A DNA stretch of 64,000 nucleotides from Alphaproteobacteria bacterium (GCA_030428565.1 JAUIDR010000001.1:1-64000), one strand, 5' to 3'; numbered from the stretch's first letter, positions 8,710-18,499 are shown. Translations and numbers: made by a program. Notes: generated from the sequence alone by a model not told the origin.

Positions 8710-9993
8710 ATGAGCCCCAAATCACCAATTATTATCGCAGGCGGCGGCATTGGCGGCCTGGCTGTCGCTCTCAGCCTTCACCAAATCGGCGTGCCATGCC
8801 TGGTGCTTGAATCGGTACGCGAGCTAAAACCATTGGGCGTCGGCATAAACCTGCAACCCAACGCGGTCCGCGAGCTGTTGGACATGGGCATCAGCCTAGA
8901 GGAATTGGACAGCGTAGGCGTTGCCGCTAAAGAATGGGCGCTGGTCGGCCTCAATGGTAATGATATCTATTCTGAGCCGCGCGGCACCTATGCGGGCTAT
9001 AATTGGCCGCAATACGCCGTGCACCGTGGCGCTTTTCATATGTTGCTGTATCGCAAAGTCCTCGAACGCTTGGGCGCAGACGCCGTGCGCACCGGTGCGC
9101 GTGTCACTGGCTATGAACGCCAAGACGACGGCGGTGTGCGCGTATTCATCGAGGGCCCGGACGGGCAGTCGGACGTAGTAACAGCAAGCATGCTGATCGG
9201 CGCTGATGGCATTCATTCGGCGGTCCGCGCGACCATGCACCCGGATCAACCGCCGATCCATTGGGGCGGCGCATTGATGTGGCGTGGCACGACCCGCGCC
9301 AAGCCCATCCGTACCGGTTCTTCGTTCGTGGGGCTCGGCACCCACCGTCACCGCATGGTGATTTACCCCATTTCCCCGTGTGACGACGATGGGCTCGCCA
9401 CTATCAATTGGATCGCTGAAGTAACAGTCGATAATCCCGACGAACAATCCGACATGGCTTGGTTTAAGCAGGTCGATATCAGCGACTTCATCCATCATTT
9501 TGAAGGTTGGAGCTGGGATTGGCTGGACGTACCCGGCCTGATAAGCGGCGCCGATATCGCCTATCAAAATCCGATGATTGACCGCGATCCCGTCGTGACC
9601 TGGGTCGATGGCCCCGTCGCTCTGATGGGCGATGCCGCGCACGCCATGTATCCGACGGGCTCCAACGGGGCCAGTCAAGCCATCATCGACGCCCGCAGCT
9701 TGGCCGCTAAGATGCTGGCACACGGCGCCAATCCCAGCGCGCTAGCGGCTTACGATGAGGCGCTGTGCGGGCCGGTCTCCAAGCTCATCTTACGCAATCG
9801 CGGAGCCGGTCCCTTTGGCTTGCTTAACCTGGTCGACGAGCGCTGTGGCGGTGAGTTCGACGATATTGATGCGGTTATCCCGGCCGAAGAGCGAGCAGCT
9901 TTTATGGGCAACTATCAAGCAGCAGCGGGCTTTGCCCGTGATGCGCTCAACCAAGCGCCCCCAACCATTGCTCCGGGTGCCAAGGTGGCCTGA
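8710..9993 (+). CDS. FAD-dependent monooxygenase of the aromatic hydroxylase type
   Basis: The 427-residue protein has the class A flavoprotein monooxygenase motifs in order: the dinucleotide fold GGGIGGLAVALSLHQIG (about 11-27), a DG motif GADGIHSAVR (about 163-172), and the GD motif GDAAHAMYPTGSNGASQA (about 309-326). Such enzymes hydroxylate small ring compounds with NAD(P)H and O2 (salicylate and hydroxybenzoate hydroxylases are examples). There is no signal peptide, so it is cytosolic. It lies 21 bases after psuG on the same strand. A role on uracil or another pyrimidine product is possible but only suggested by position; an unrelated aromatic substrate is equally possible. Confidence 0.88.
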   Translation: MSPKSPIIIAGGGIGGLAVALSLHQIGVPCLVLESVRELKPLGVGINLQPNAVRELLDMGISLEELDSVGVAAKEWALVGLNGNDIYSEPRGTYAGYNWPQYAVHRGAFHMLLYRKVLERLGADAVRTGARVTGYERQDDGGVRVFIEGPDGQSDVVTASMLIGADGIHSAVRATMHPDQPPIHWGGALMWRGTTRAKPIRTGSSFVGLGTHRHRMVIYPISPCDDDGLATINWIAEVTVDNPDEQSDMAWFKQVDISDFIHHFEGWSWDWLDVPGLISGADIAYQNPMIDRDPVVTWVDGPVALMGDAAHAMYPTGSNGASQAIIDARSLAAKMLAHGANPSALAAYDEALCGPVSKLILRNRGAGPFGLLNLVDERCGGEFDDIDAVIPAEERAAFMGNYQAAAGFARDALNQAPPTIAPGAKVA

Positions 9994-10105
9994 GCCGTTT
10001 GCGCAAGGCGCGCTATGCCAAATGGCTCGCGAAGGCTCGCGGCTGATAACGATGCTGCTAGGCTGGGTTGTTGGGGCTAGCTCCTGGCACCACCCGTGGC
10101 TAGAC

Positions 10106-10137
10106 CATGGGAGCCCCACAGGAAAAAGGCTCCCATG
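10106..10137 (+). promoter_or_regulatory. Perfect hairpin covering the ribosome-binding site and start codon of the FG-GAP gene
   Basis: CATGGGAGCC (10106-10115) and GGCTCCCATG (10128-10137) are exact reverse complements. The right arm ends with the chosen start codon ATG (10135-10137), and the 12-base loop CCACAGGAAAAA contains the Shine-Dalgarno-like AGGA. In mRNA the start codon would be paired while the ribosome-binding site stays in the loop. No T tract follows, so it is unlikely to be a terminator. A regulatory role is inference. Confidence 0.55.
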
Positions 10138-10869
10138 CGCCCTCTCGCCCTTCTTAGCTTATGCGCTCTGCTGGCCGCGTTCGTCAGCCCCGCAAAAGCG
10201 CAATCGCCCGACCCGTCATTCCGTCAACCGACCGCGCGCTACTTGCACGGTGTCTTTGGCGAGAACTTTGAATACGCCGAACTGGAGGCTTTCGGGCAGG
10301 TCTATGCCTTATCAGCGCCGGAGGTGTTTGAGGATCGCATGCCGCGTGTCGTCGATCTGAACCAAGATGGCCAGCCTGAGATTTTGACCGTGGTATCTAA
10401 GTCCGGGCAAGGCGCCGGATTGGCATTGTTTGGACTGGACACACAAGGACGCCTGGTACGCCTGGCCTCTGGCCCCAAAATTGGCCTTGATCATCGGTGG
10501 CAAGCCCCGGTAATCGGCCAGGCCGACGTGACCGGCGACGGCGTGGCGGAAGTTGCCAGCATCTTGACCCCGCACATCGACCCGCGGCTGCAAATTTTGC
10601 GCTGGCAAGGCGATAAATTGGAAGTGGTTTCAACGCGGCGTCTACCCGCGGGCAGCAATCATGCTTACGGCAGTAAAGCGCTGGATAATGCCTTTTGGTG
10701 CCAAGTCGGTGGGCGCGTTGCCTTTGCGCTGACGCTAGATCCCCGCCGCGAGGATATTTGGCTACTGTTGGAAGGGCTGGATGCGAGCGGTGCGCTGCCA
10801 CAACCGCGCCGCAGCCAAGGTGGTCAAGCAGAGGCGCGCCGTATCCTTGGCTGCGCTGCGCATAAATGA
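10135..10869 (+). CDS. Secreted FG-GAP/VCBS-repeat-like protein of unknown function
   Basis: I chose ATG 10135 because it follows AGGAAAAA at good distance and opens a typical signal peptide (MRPLALLSLCALLAAF, cleavage after PAKA). The mature protein of about 222 residues is exported. Two segments resemble the calcium-binding loop of FG-GAP/VCBS repeats: DLNQDGQPEILTV and DVTGDGVAEVASIL, each DxNxDGxxE-like and separated by about 50 residues. Such repeats build beta-propeller blades, but two visible blades are too few for a complete propeller. The frame extends upstream to a GTG at 10096 without signal-peptide character. No enzymatic motif was found, and the start region forms a hairpin (10106-10137). 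Confidence 0.72.
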   Translation: MRPLALLSLCALLAAFVSPAKAQSPDPSFRQPTARYLHGVFGENFEYAELEAFGQVYALSAPEVFEDRMPRVVDLNQDGQPEILTVVSKSGQGAGLALFGLDTQGRLVRLASGPKIGLDHRWQAPVIGQADVTGDGVAEVASILTPHIDPRLQILRWQGDKLEVVSTRRLPAGSNHAYGSKALDNAFWCQVGGRVAFALTLDPRREDIWLLLEGLDASGALPQPRRSQGGQAEARRILGCAAHK

Positions 10870-10882
10870 CAGCCTGCAGTGC

Positions 10883-12115
10883 CTATTCGGCCGCAACTGC
10901 CTCTTCTGCATCTAAGCCAAACGCGGTGTGCAGACAACGGACAGCCAGCTCAAGGTATTCTTCAGCGATCAAGACTGAGATCTTAATTTCCGAGGTGGAA
11001 ATCACCTGAACATTGATGCCCTTGGCTGCCAGCTCGCGGAACATGGTCTGCGCCACGCCAGTCGCGGATTTCATGCCGGTGCCGACGATTGAGACCTTAC
11101 AGACCGCATTGTCGCTGTCGATCTGCTGAAAGCCGATCTCCTCAGATGCTGAATTCAACTGTTCCAAGGCGCGCGAGTAGTCGGCACGGCTGACGGTGAA
11201 TGTCATGTCCGTGGTATCGTCGGTCTCGGTGCGCGACTGAACGATCATATCGACGTTGATTGCGCCCAGCGTATTAAAGATTGAGCTGGCGATACCGGGA
11301 CGGTCGGGAATATCGACCAAGGTAATTTTGGCCTCATCGCGGCTGAAGGCGACGCCTGAAACAACTTTGGTTTCCATGATATCTTCTTCCTTACAAACGG
11401 TAGTACCCGGCTTAGATTCAAGAGACGACAGGACGCGCAGCGGCATATCATAGCGCGCTGCTAACGAGACAGACCGCGTCTGCAAGACTTTGGCGCCCAG
11501 AGAGGCCAACTCAAGCATCTCTTCGTGCGAAATTCGATCGATCTTGCGCGCCCGCGGTACGACACGCGGGTCGCTGGTGTAAACACCGTCAACGTCGGTA
11601 TAAATATCACACTGATCGGCTTGAACCGCGATCGCTAGGGCGACCGCCGAGGTATCAGAGCCACCGCGCCCTAGGGTCGAAATGCGGCTATCGGGCGTCA
11701 CGCCTTGAAAGCCTGCACAAACCGCGACTTGGCCTTGTTCAAATCCTGCGATGATGTCGCTTCCGTCGATTTCTTCGATTTGGGCGCGGCTGTGGTGACG
11801 GCTGGTGACAAACGGCATTTGCCAACCCAGCCAAGACCGCGCGTTCAGGCCCATTTTCTTCAGGACAATCGCCAGCAAGCCAACCGTGACTTGCTCGCCG
11901 GTGGAAACGACGGTGTCGTATTCCTGCGCGTCGTATAGCTCAAAGGCCTCCTCACACAGCCCAACAAGCCGGTTGGTCTCGCCCGACATAGCCGAAACGA
12001 CGACGGCGACTTGATCGCCCTTATCCACTTGTTCTTTGACCAAGCGGGCCACGTTATGGATGCGCTCCAAATTCGCGACCGAGGTGCCGCCGAACTTCAT
12101 CACCACTCGTGCCAT
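10883..12115 (-). CDS. lysC: Aspartate kinase
   Basis: It phosphorylates aspartate, the first committed step to lysine, threonine, methionine and diaminopimelate. ATG 12115 gives 410 residues starting MARVVMKFGGTSVANLERI, where KFGGTS is the kinase signature. Further motifs are VVVSAMSGETNRL and LGRGGSDTSAVALA. Two ACT domains follow (about 265-400; for example ITLVDIPDRPGIASSIFN and VSIVGTGMKSATGVAQ), which mediate feedback inhibition. The length is that of monofunctional alphaproteobacterial LysC. The open frame continues upstream to 12442, but that part overlaps ubiG on the other strand and is not LysC-like. It is divergent from ubiG, a common arrangement in this class. Confidence 0.96.
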   Translation of the reverse strand: MARVVMKFGGTSVANLERIHNVARLVKEQVDKGDQVAVVVSAMSGETNRLVGLCEEAFELYDAQEYDTVVSTGEQVTVGLLAIVLKKMGLNARSWLGWQMPFVTSRHHSRAQIEEIDGSDIIAGFEQGQVAVCAGFQGVTPDSRISTLGRGGSDTSAVALAIAVQADQCDIYTDVDGVYTSDPRVVPRARKIDRISHEEMLELASLGAKVLQTRSVSLAARYDMPLRVLSSLESKPGTTVCKEEDIMETKVVSGVAFSRDEAKITLVDIPDRPGIASSIFNTLGAINVDMIVQSRTETDDTTDMTFTVSRADYSRALEQLNSASEEIGFQQIDSDNAVCKVSIVGTGMKSATGVAQTMFRELAAKGINVQVISTSEIKISVLIAEEYLELAVRCLHTAFGLDAEEAVAAE

Positions 12116-12253
12116 AAGCCCTAATCTGTCCCCTTCCGGCCCTTGCTGGCCAATATGTCGCGAGCCACTACGCATTGCGCAGAGCCCGCCAAAAGCATAA
12201 GTCTGAAGGGCTCTAGCGCTTTTATGATTGCGCTGCAAGGACAGGGAGGACGC

Positions 12254-13069
12254 ATGGCCACCATGACAGCAAATTTGCGCGCGAACGGCGAAAATGCCGC
12301 TGCTGCCAACGTCAGCACAGAGGAAATCGCGAAGTTTCAGGCTCTGGCGCATGACGTTTGGGATCCCAAAGGCTCGTTTCGCCCGATCCACCACATGACG
12401 GCGGTACGCATGGAGTTCATCGCCGCTCGCCTGTGCCAGCACTTTGGCCGCGACCGGGCGAGCCCTAAGCCGTTGCAGGGCCTTAGCCTGCTGGACGTCG
12501 GCTGTGGCGGCGGGCTTGCGAGCGAGCCCTTGGCCCGGCTGGGCGCGACCGTGACGGGAATCGACATGGCGCCGGATATGATTGAGGCCGCTCGTCTACA
12601 CGCCGCTGCCGTTGGCCTGCCCATCGACTATCATTGCCAGGCGCTCGAAGAGACTAAGGGGCGCTTTGATGCCATTATTTCGCTGGAGGTTTTGGAGCAC
12701 CTGCCCGATGTCCCCGCCTTCTTGCAGAGCCTCAAAGACCACATGAAGCCAGAAGGCACGCTGATTGTATCGACCCTCAATCGCAGCCCGCAGGCCTATG
12801 CTTTCGCAATCGTCGGCGCTGAACAGATATTTCGTCTGCTGCCCCAAGGCACCCACGATATCAAAGCCTTCATCAAGCCTAGCGAACTCAGCGCCATGGC
12901 CGAGCAAGCCGGTCTGACGCATCACGAGACCTGCGGCATGGTGTTTGATCCTCTGCGCATGGATTGGCGCTTGCAAGCCGGTCGGACCGAAATCAACTAT
13001 ATCAGCCAATTTTTGCCAAGCGAAGGCCCCGGCCCAATGAGCCCGCCTGACGGTTGGGATTTGGGTTAA
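12254..13069 (+). CDS. ubiG: Ubiquinone biosynthesis O-methyltransferase
   Basis: UbiG carries out both SAM-dependent O-methylations in ubiquinone synthesis. ATG 12254 is preceded by AGGGAGGA, an excellent ribosome-binding site, and gives 271 residues; the frame is open back to 12143 but without UbiG similarity. The N-terminus contains FQALAHDVWDPKGSFRPIH, typical of UbiG. SAM-binding motif I is LLDVGCGGGLASEPLARLG, and ISLEVLEHLPDV is the motif II region. The last residues SPPDGWDLG overlap by four bases with the convergent DUF599 gene, so no terminator separates the two. Confidence 0.94.
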   Translation: MATMTANLRANGENAAAANVSTEEIAKFQALAHDVWDPKGSFRPIHHMTAVRMEFIAARLCQHFGRDRASPKPLQGLSLLDVGCGGGLASEPLARLGATVTGIDMAPDMIEAARLHAAAVGLPIDYHCQALEETKGRFDAIISLEVLEHLPDVPAFLQSLKDHMKPEGTLIVSTLNRSPQAYAFAIVGAEQIFRLLPQGTHDIKAFIKPSELSAMAEQAGLTHHETCGMVFDPLRMDWRLQAGRTEINYISQFLPSEGPGPMSPPDGWDLG

Positions 13070-13857
13070 AGCTCGTCGTCCCAGCCAGCGCTAGCCCGAT
13101 TATCGGCATTCTTGCTCGTGTCCTGGCCAGCGCCCGCATCGAAACCACCCGGATCGAAACCGCCAGCATCCTGCTCACCCAGCGCAAGCTGAAGCACGCG
13201 CATCGGCGGTGAGTTGAATTGACGGTGCATTAGCACCACGGAGACCAGAGTTATGCTGGCGGCCAAGAACAGCGGGCCTGCAAACCAAAGCAACAACGGC
13301 ACGGACATAAAGATGGCGCGCAGGCCGCGGGTGAACTGAGCGCCGGCGACGATGTTCATTCGGATCGCTTTTTCAAGCGCCAAACGACGTTCGGCGCGGT
13401 GGGGCGTATCAAATGCAGGCACCGCCCCCAGCAGGATCGAGCAATAATTGAAAAGGCGGTGCGACCAGCCGAACTTAAAGAAGGCGTAGCCATATAGCCC
13501 CATCAATAACAGGGCTTTGGGCTCCCACGGGGCACCCGCGTGCGGCAGGCCCATGCTGGTTATAAGAGCGTCAAAATCCAGATCGGTTGTCAGCAAGGTG
13601 AAAGCCGCGCCGATTGCCAACAAAGAGCTCGAGGCAAAAAAGGCGGTGCCATTTTGAAGGCCCGAGCCAATATTGACATCCATGATGCGGGTCTCACGCA
13701 TGGCCATTTCCTCTAGCCAACGCCGCCGTTCGACCGCCATGCGCGCGGTCAATGTGTAAACCCGCGTCGGCCCCCAATCGACCAAAAACGAATAGAGGGC
13801 CACGTTACTCAAGAACCAGCCAAAGGCCAGCCAGTCATAGACACTGAAATTGGACAT
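13066..13857 (-). CDS. DUF599-family inner-membrane protein
   Basis: The 263-residue protein matches DUF599 in length and layout: an N-terminal membrane segment (LAFGWFLSNVALYSFLVDWG), the polar stretch RRWLEEMAMRETRIMDVNIG that typifies the family, then at least three further hydrophobic segments (about 70-90, 110-130, 190-215). No biochemical function is established. The C-terminal tail (about 225-263) is polar, rich in Gly/Asp, with imperfect repeats GGFDPGGFDAGAG. The gene is convergent with ubiG, overlapping it by four bases. Confidence 0.82.
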   Translation of the reverse strand: MSNFSVYDWLAFGWFLSNVALYSFLVDWGPTRVYTLTARMAVERRRWLEEMAMRETRIMDVNIGSGLQNGTAFFASSSLLAIGAAFTLLTTDLDFDALITSMGLPHAGAPWEPKALLLMGLYGYAFFKFGWSHRLFNYCSILLGAVPAFDTPHRAERRLALEKAIRMNIVAGAQFTRGLRAIFMSVPLLLWFAGPLFLAASITLVSVVLMHRQFNSPPMRVLQLALGEQDAGGFDPGGFDAGAGQDTSKNADNRASAGWDDEL

Positions 13858-14141
13858 AGGCGGCTAGTCTAACAAAGCTGCCCGGGCGCTCAAGCAGCAA
13901 AAAATTGAGCCGAATTTCGTGTTCTGGCAGGTATCAGTCGCTGGATTCTGTTGCGATGCTAACGCGCAGATTGCAACGCAGTGCCGTCGGCGCCAGGTGC
14001 GACAATGGCGGTTGCGCATACGGATGAATAAAATCGTCACAAAACGCCCCGACGGCTTGATTTTTGCCTCAACACTACGCAGGTAAGCACCACACGCGCG
14101 CCTGCAGGGTGCGAACGTTCCAGTTTAAAGATGGAGAGGCT

Positions 14142-15263
14142 ATGCCTTGGCAACAAAACAACTCCGGCGGCGGTCAAGGCCCCTGGGGCAATCCTGGTGG
14201 TAATCAAGGAGGCGGCTCAAACGGCAACGGCGGCCGGGGACAGAGCCCCTGGGGCGGCGGTTCCAACGGCTCTGGGCCGGAGGATTTCGTGACTAGAGCA
14301 CGCCGCCAAGCAGCGCGCCGTACCGGCGGCTCTGGCGGTCCCGGCCAAGGCATGGGACGCTTGATCTTCTTGGGTGGCGTCGCTTTGCTGTTCGTTTGGC
14401 TTGCGATCAACTCCATCTACCAGGTACAGCCGGGTGAACAAGCCGTGGTCAAGCGCTTTGGCGAACTGAACCGCGTTGAAGGTCCGGGCCTGCAGTTCAA
14501 GCTGCCCTCGCCTTTGGAGAGCGTCGCGAAGGTCTCCGTCGCGCAGGTGCGCGAGACAACCGTCGGATTTTCTGACAATCCGCGCAACGCTACCCGCTCT
14601 GACAGCCTGATGATCACCGGCGATCAGAACATTGTTGATATGCGCGTGAACGTTCAGTGGCGCGCCGCTCGTCCAGAAGACTACCTGTTCAACGTCGATG
14701 ACCCGGTTCAAACCGTTCAGATCGCGGCTGAATCCGCGGTTCGCGAGATCGTAGGTCGAACGCCCATTCAAGACGCTCTGTCGGTTGGCCGTCAGCGGAT
14801 CGAGATTGCAACGCTCGAGCTGCTGCAAGACACCTTGAACCAGTACCAAGCTGGCATCGATATCGACGAAGTGCAGCTCCAGAACGTGCAGCCGCCAAAA
14901 GAGGTGAAGCAGGCGTTCGACGACGTTCAATCGGCCCAACAGGACCGCGATAAGGCCGCCAATAAGGCCGAGGCCTACCGCAACCAGCGCATCCCTGAAG
15001 CGCGCGGTGAGTCCGAGCGTATCCGCAACGGCGCCCTGTCCTATTTCGAGCGCGAGACCAAGCGCGCGCAAGGTGAGGCTCAGCGCTTTATCGAGCTGTT
15101 GTCAGCCTATCGCGAAAACCCAGCTATCACCCGCGAGCGCCTGTTCTTGGACACCATGCAAGAAGTCTATGGCAATGGCCGCACGTTGATTATCGACGGT
15201 AACAATGGGGCGTCTGCCCTGCCGTTCTTGCCGTTGCCCGGCTTGACCGATCAGACCCGCTAA
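14142..15263 (+). CDS. hflK: FtsH regulator subunit HflK
   Basis: HflK and HflC form a large SPFH-family cage in the inner membrane around FtsH and modulate its proteolysis. ATG 14142 follows GGAGAGG and starts a 373-residue product with the typical Gly/Asn/Gln-rich cytosolic head (MPWQQNNSGGGQGPWGNPGG). One membrane segment follows (about 71-89, LIFLGGVALLFVWLAINS), then the periplasmic SPFH domain from YQVQPGEQAVVKRFGELN and a long helical coiled coil (about 240-330). hflC follows after 22 bases. FtsH itself is encoded at 49752-51677 in this window. Confidence 0.95.
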   Translation: MPWQQNNSGGGQGPWGNPGGNQGGGSNGNGGRGQSPWGGGSNGSGPEDFVTRARRQAARRTGGSGGPGQGMGRLIFLGGVALLFVWLAINSIYQVQPGEQAVVKRFGELNRVEGPGLQFKLPSPLESVAKVSVAQVRETTVGFSDNPRNATRSDSLMITGDQNIVDMRVNVQWRAARPEDYLFNVDDPVQTVQIAAESAVREIVGRTPIQDALSVGRQRIEIATLELLQDTLNQYQAGIDIDEVQLQNVQPPKEVKQAFDDVQSAQQDRDKAANKAEAYRNQRIPEARGESERIRNGALSYFERETKRAQGEAQRFIELLSAYRENPAITRERLFLDTMQEVYGNGRTLIIDGNNGASALPFLPLPGLTDQTR

Positions 15264-15285
15264 CGAGAAAGAACGGAGAAAAGAC

Positions 15286-16146
15286 ATGCGAATTTTTGGT
15301 TTCTTTCTGCTGATTTTGGCGGGCCTGGGCCTGGTGGGTGCTTACACCTCGGTCTATATCGTCAACGAAGAAGAACAAGCGATCTTGCTGGAATTTGGTA
15401 AGCCCGTTGGCAATGCCCAGACCGAGCCTGGCCTCTACGTCAAGCTGCCCTACCAAAGCGTGACCAAGTTCCCGAAGCGCATTTTGAACCTGGACCCAGG
15501 ATCAGAGAGCTTCTTGCTGGTCGATCAACGCCCCTTGGAAGTGGATTACTTCGTCCCCTACCGCATCAACGATCCGCTGGCCTTCTTTGAGTCAGTTCGC
15601 ACCCGTGCGGGCGCCGAATCGCGCTTGCGTAAGTCCGTCAACGCCCAGATGCGTGCGGCCTTGGGTCAGGAGACCCTGGAAAACATTCTCTCCACTGAGC
15701 GTAAACGCATTCTGGAGAGCATCCAAACCTCGGTCTCAGAGGACGCTAAGCGCTTTGGCCTAGAGATTATCGACGTGCGTATCGGCAAGGCCGACTTGCC
15801 GATCCAGATCTCTCAAAACGTTTATGAGCGGATGCGCGCTGAACGTGAGCGTCTGGCAGCTCTGGCCCGCGCCGAAGGTACGGAAATCTTGCGCCGAGAG
15901 CGCTCGAAAGCCGATCTGGAAGCCGAGCAAATCCTGGCAGAAGCGCGCCGCGCCGAGCAAGAAATCCGCGGTCAGGCCGAAGCCCAGGCCCAGCGCATCT
16001 TGAACGAGGCTTACGGTCAAGATCCCGAGTTCTTCAGCTTCTTGCGCTCGATGGACGCTTACCGCGCTACCATCGCGGGCAAAGATAGCTATAAGATCTT
16101 GAGTACAGACTCTGAGTTCTTGAAGCGCTTGAAGTCTGTCAACTAG
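15286..16146 (+). CDS. hflC: FtsH regulator subunit HflC
   Basis: The 286-residue partner of HflK. An N-terminal membrane anchor (MRIFGFFLLILAGLGLVGAY) precedes an SPFH domain that starts VNEEEQAILLEFGKPVG. The conserved segment GLEIIDVRIGKADLPIQI and an Ala/Glu/Arg-rich helix (RAERERLAALARAEGTEIL) follow. A good ribosome-binding site, GGAGAAAAG, precedes ATG 15286. A bidirectional terminator ends the operon at 16185-16227. Confidence 0.95.
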   Translation: MRIFGFFLLILAGLGLVGAYTSVYIVNEEEQAILLEFGKPVGNAQTEPGLYVKLPYQSVTKFPKRILNLDPGSESFLLVDQRPLEVDYFVPYRINDPLAFFESVRTRAGAESRLRKSVNAQMRAALGQETLENILSTERKRILESIQTSVSEDAKRFGLEIIDVRIGKADLPIQISQNVYERMRAERERLAALARAEGTEILRRERSKADLEAEQILAEARRAEQEIRGQAEAQAQRILNEAYGQDPEFFSFLRSMDAYRATIAGKDSYKILSTDSEFLKRLKSVN

Positions 16147-16184
16147 AAGGCGGCCAGTGGCTTATAAGCTAGGGATGCCCAGAC

Positions 16185-16227
16185 AAAAAAAGAGCCGCTG
16201 CGCAGACCGCCAGCGGCTCTTTTTGTT
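16185..16227. terminator. Bidirectional terminator between hflC and tdh
   Basis: AGAGCCGCTG (16191-16200) and CAGCGGCTCT (16211-16220) form a perfect 10-base-pair stem. T runs flank it on the right, and an A run flanks it on the left, so it works for hflKC on the plus strand and for tdh on the minus strand. Confidence 0.9.
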
Positions 16228-16244
16228 GTCCAGATCGCCGAGAC

Positions 16245-17285
16245 CTAGCCCCAGTCCATAACAACCTTGCCCGCTTCACCCGACAGCATAGCATCAAAGC
16301 CCTGCTGAAAGTCGTCAATAGCGATGCGGTGGGTGATTAGCGGGTTTAGATCTAGACCACTTTGGACCAGCGCAATCATCTTGTACCAGGTCTCGAACAT
16401 CTCGCGGCCGTAGATGCCCTTGATATTCAGCATCTTAAAGATGATCTTGTTCCAATCGACAGCAAATGCGGTCGGCGCGATCCCAAGAAGAGCGATTTTG
16501 CCGCCGTTGTTCATGGACTCGATCATGTCGCGCATAGCCGGCGCCGCACCCGACATCTCCAAGCCCACGTCAAAGCCTTCGGTCATGCCCAGCTCTGCCA
16601 TAACTTCGCTCAGCGGGGTCTCCTGTGCATTGATGACGTGCTGCACGCCCAGTTTTTTCGCCAGCGCAATCCGGTAAGGGCTGATGTCGGTAATGACCAC
16701 CTTACGCGCACCGACCTTTTGCGCCACCAAGGCTCCCATGATGCCGATGGGGCCTGCGCCAGTGACCAACACATCCTCGCCCACTAAATCAAAGCTCAAG
16801 GCCGTATGCACCGCATTGCCGAACGGGTCGAAAATCGCAGCGATCTCATCGGGAATGTCGTCTGGAATGGCGATGACATTGTATTCAGGAATGCAGACGT
16901 ACTCGGCGAACGAACCCGGTCGCTGAACGCCAACCCCCAGCGTATTGTGGCATAAGTGCCCACGCCCAGCCCGGCAATTTCGGCAAATCCCGCAAACGAT
17001 ATGCCCCTCGCCCGATACGCGTTGGCCAAGTTCATACTTGCGCGCTGCCGATCCGCGTTGAACGATTTCACCGCAGAATTCATGCCCAACCACCATAGGC
17101 ACGGGCACGGTCTTGGCCGACCACTCGTCCCACTTCCATATATGAACGTCGGTGCCACAAATGGCGGACTTCTTGACCTTGATTAAGACCTCGTTGGGGC
17201 CTGGCTCCGGCACCGGGACGTGCTGCATCCAAAGCCCTTTGCGCGCCTCGGCTTTGACCAGCGCCTTCATTTGATTGCTGCTCAT
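16245..17285 (-). CDS. tdh: L-threonine 3-dehydrogenase
   Basis: It oxidises threonine to 2-amino-3-ketobutyrate with NAD+; Kbl, encoded next to it, then splits this to glycine and acetyl-CoA. The 346-residue protein is of the zinc-dependent medium-chain dehydrogenase type. Catalytic-zinc Cys43 lies in [19 protein letters not shown] follows, and the structural-zinc cysteines are in [15 protein letters not shown]. The NAD-binding [14 protein letters not shown] is present. The ATG overlaps the kbl stop by four bases, so the two are translationally coupled. Confidence 0.96.
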   Translation of the reverse strand: MSSNQMKALVKAEARKGLWMQHVPVPEPGPNEVLIKVKKSAICGTDVHIWKWDEWSAKTVPVPMVVGHEFCGEIVQRGSAARKYELGQRVSGEGHIVCGICRNCRAGRGHLCHNTLGVGVQRPGSFAEYVCIPEYNVIAIPDDIPDEIAAIFDPFGNAVHTALSFDLVGEDVLVTGAGPIGIMGALVAQKVGARKVVITDISPYRIALAKKLGVQHVINAQETPLSEVMAELGMTEGFDVGLEMSGAAPAMRDMIESMNNGGKIALLGIAPTAFAVDWNKIIFKMLNIKGIYGREMFETWYKMIALVQSGLDLNPLITHRIAIDDFQQGFDAMLSGEAGKVVMDWG

Positions 17286-18475
17286 GAAATGACTTTCAAT
17301 TCTTTGGCCACGGTTACGAAAGCCTCAATGGCTTGGTCGAGTTCTTCGATAGAATGCGCTGCTGACATTTGGGTGCGGATACGATCCTGCCCCTTCGGCA
17401 CCACCGGGAAGCTAAACGGGGCCACATAGACTCCCTTGGCATTCAGGCCCGCGGCCATATCCTGCGCCAATTGTGGGTCGCGTAACATGACCGGGATGAT
17501 GGGGTGCTCGCCTGGCAACAAATCAAAGCCCGCAGCGCTCATGTGCTGGCGAAAGTGCCGCGCGTTGCGGCGCAAGCGCTCCAGCAGGTCCGCCGAGCCC
17601 TCCAGCATGTCCAGCACCTTGATGGATGTCGCCGTTATCATGGGGGCAAGCGTGTTCGAGAACAAGTAAGGCCGCGAGCGTTGGCGCAACCAATCCACCA
17701 CCTCGCGCTTGGCCGCCGTATAGCCGCCGGACGCACCGCCCAGCGCCTTACCCAAGGTTCCGGTCAGGATATCGACACGGCCCATGACGCCACAATGCTC
17801 ATGAGTGCCACGACCGCTGGCACCGATGAAGCCCACCGCGTGGCTATCATCAACCATGACAAGAGCGCCATACTGTTCGGCCAGATCGCAAATCTGCTCT
17901 AGCTTGGCGATGTAGCCATCCATCGAAAAGACACCGTCGGTGGCGACCATCTTAAAGCGGCAGCCCTCGGCGGCCTGAAGCTGGGCCTCCAGTTCGCCCA
18001 TATCCGAATTGGCATAGCGAAAACGCTTGGCCTTGCACAGACGCACGCCGTCAATGATCGAGGCGTGGTTAAGGGTGTCAGAGATGATAGCATCTTCTGG
18101 GCCCAACAGGGTCTCGAACAACCCGGCGTTGGCATCGAAACAAGAGGCATAGAGGATGCAATCCTCCATGCCCAAAAAGGCAGCGATGCGTTGCTCCAAT
18201 TCTTTGTGCGGGCTCTGAGTGCCGCAAATAAAGCGCACCGACGACATGCCGTAGCCGTAGCGTTCTAAAGCGCTCTGGCCTTCTGCGATCAGCTCGGCAT
18301 TATCCGCCAGCCCCAAGTAGTTGTTGGCACAAAGATTGATCAAGCGCGCGCCATCGGCCAGAGACACAGTTCCGGCCTGTGGGCTGTCGATAATACGCTC
18401 GCTCTTATAGAGGCCGGCCGCCTTCAGCGCCGTCAACTCTTGCTTCAGGTGCTGGCTCAGCCCCTTGTCCATCAC
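17282..18475 (-). CDS. kbl: Glycine C-acetyltransferase (2-amino-3-ketobutyrate CoA ligase)
   Basis: This PLP enzyme of the alpha-oxoamine synthase family converts 2-amino-3-ketobutyrate and CoA to glycine and acetyl-CoA. The 397-residue length is normal. [13 protein letters not shown] (47-59) is the family start motif, [11 protein letters not shown] (208-218) holds the cofactor-pairing Asp and His, and Lys243 in [14 protein letters not shown] is the Schiff-base lysine. It is followed directly by tdh and preceded after 24 bases by the uronate dehydrogenase-like gene. Confidence 0.96.
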   Translation of the reverse strand: MMDKGLSQHLKQELTALKAAGLYKSERIIDSPQAGTVSLADGARLINLCANNYLGLADNAELIAEGQSALERYGYGMSSVRFICGTQSPHKELEQRIAAFLGMEDCILYASCFDANAGLFETLLGPEDAIISDTLNHASIIDGVRLCKAKRFRYANSDMGELEAQLQAAEGCRFKMVATDGVFSMDGYIAKLEQICDLAEQYGALVMVDDSHAVGFIGASGRGTHEHCGVMGRVDILTGTLGKALGGASGGYTAAKREVVDWLRQRSRPYLFSNTLAPMITATSIKVLDMLEGSADLLERLRRNARHFRQHMSAAGFDLLPGEHPIIPVMLRDPQLAQDMAAGLNAKGVYVAPFSFPVVPKGQDRIRTQMSAAHSIEELDQAIEAFVTVAKELKVIS

Positions 18476-18499
18476 TGCCTCCTAAACGCTTGCCGGTGT

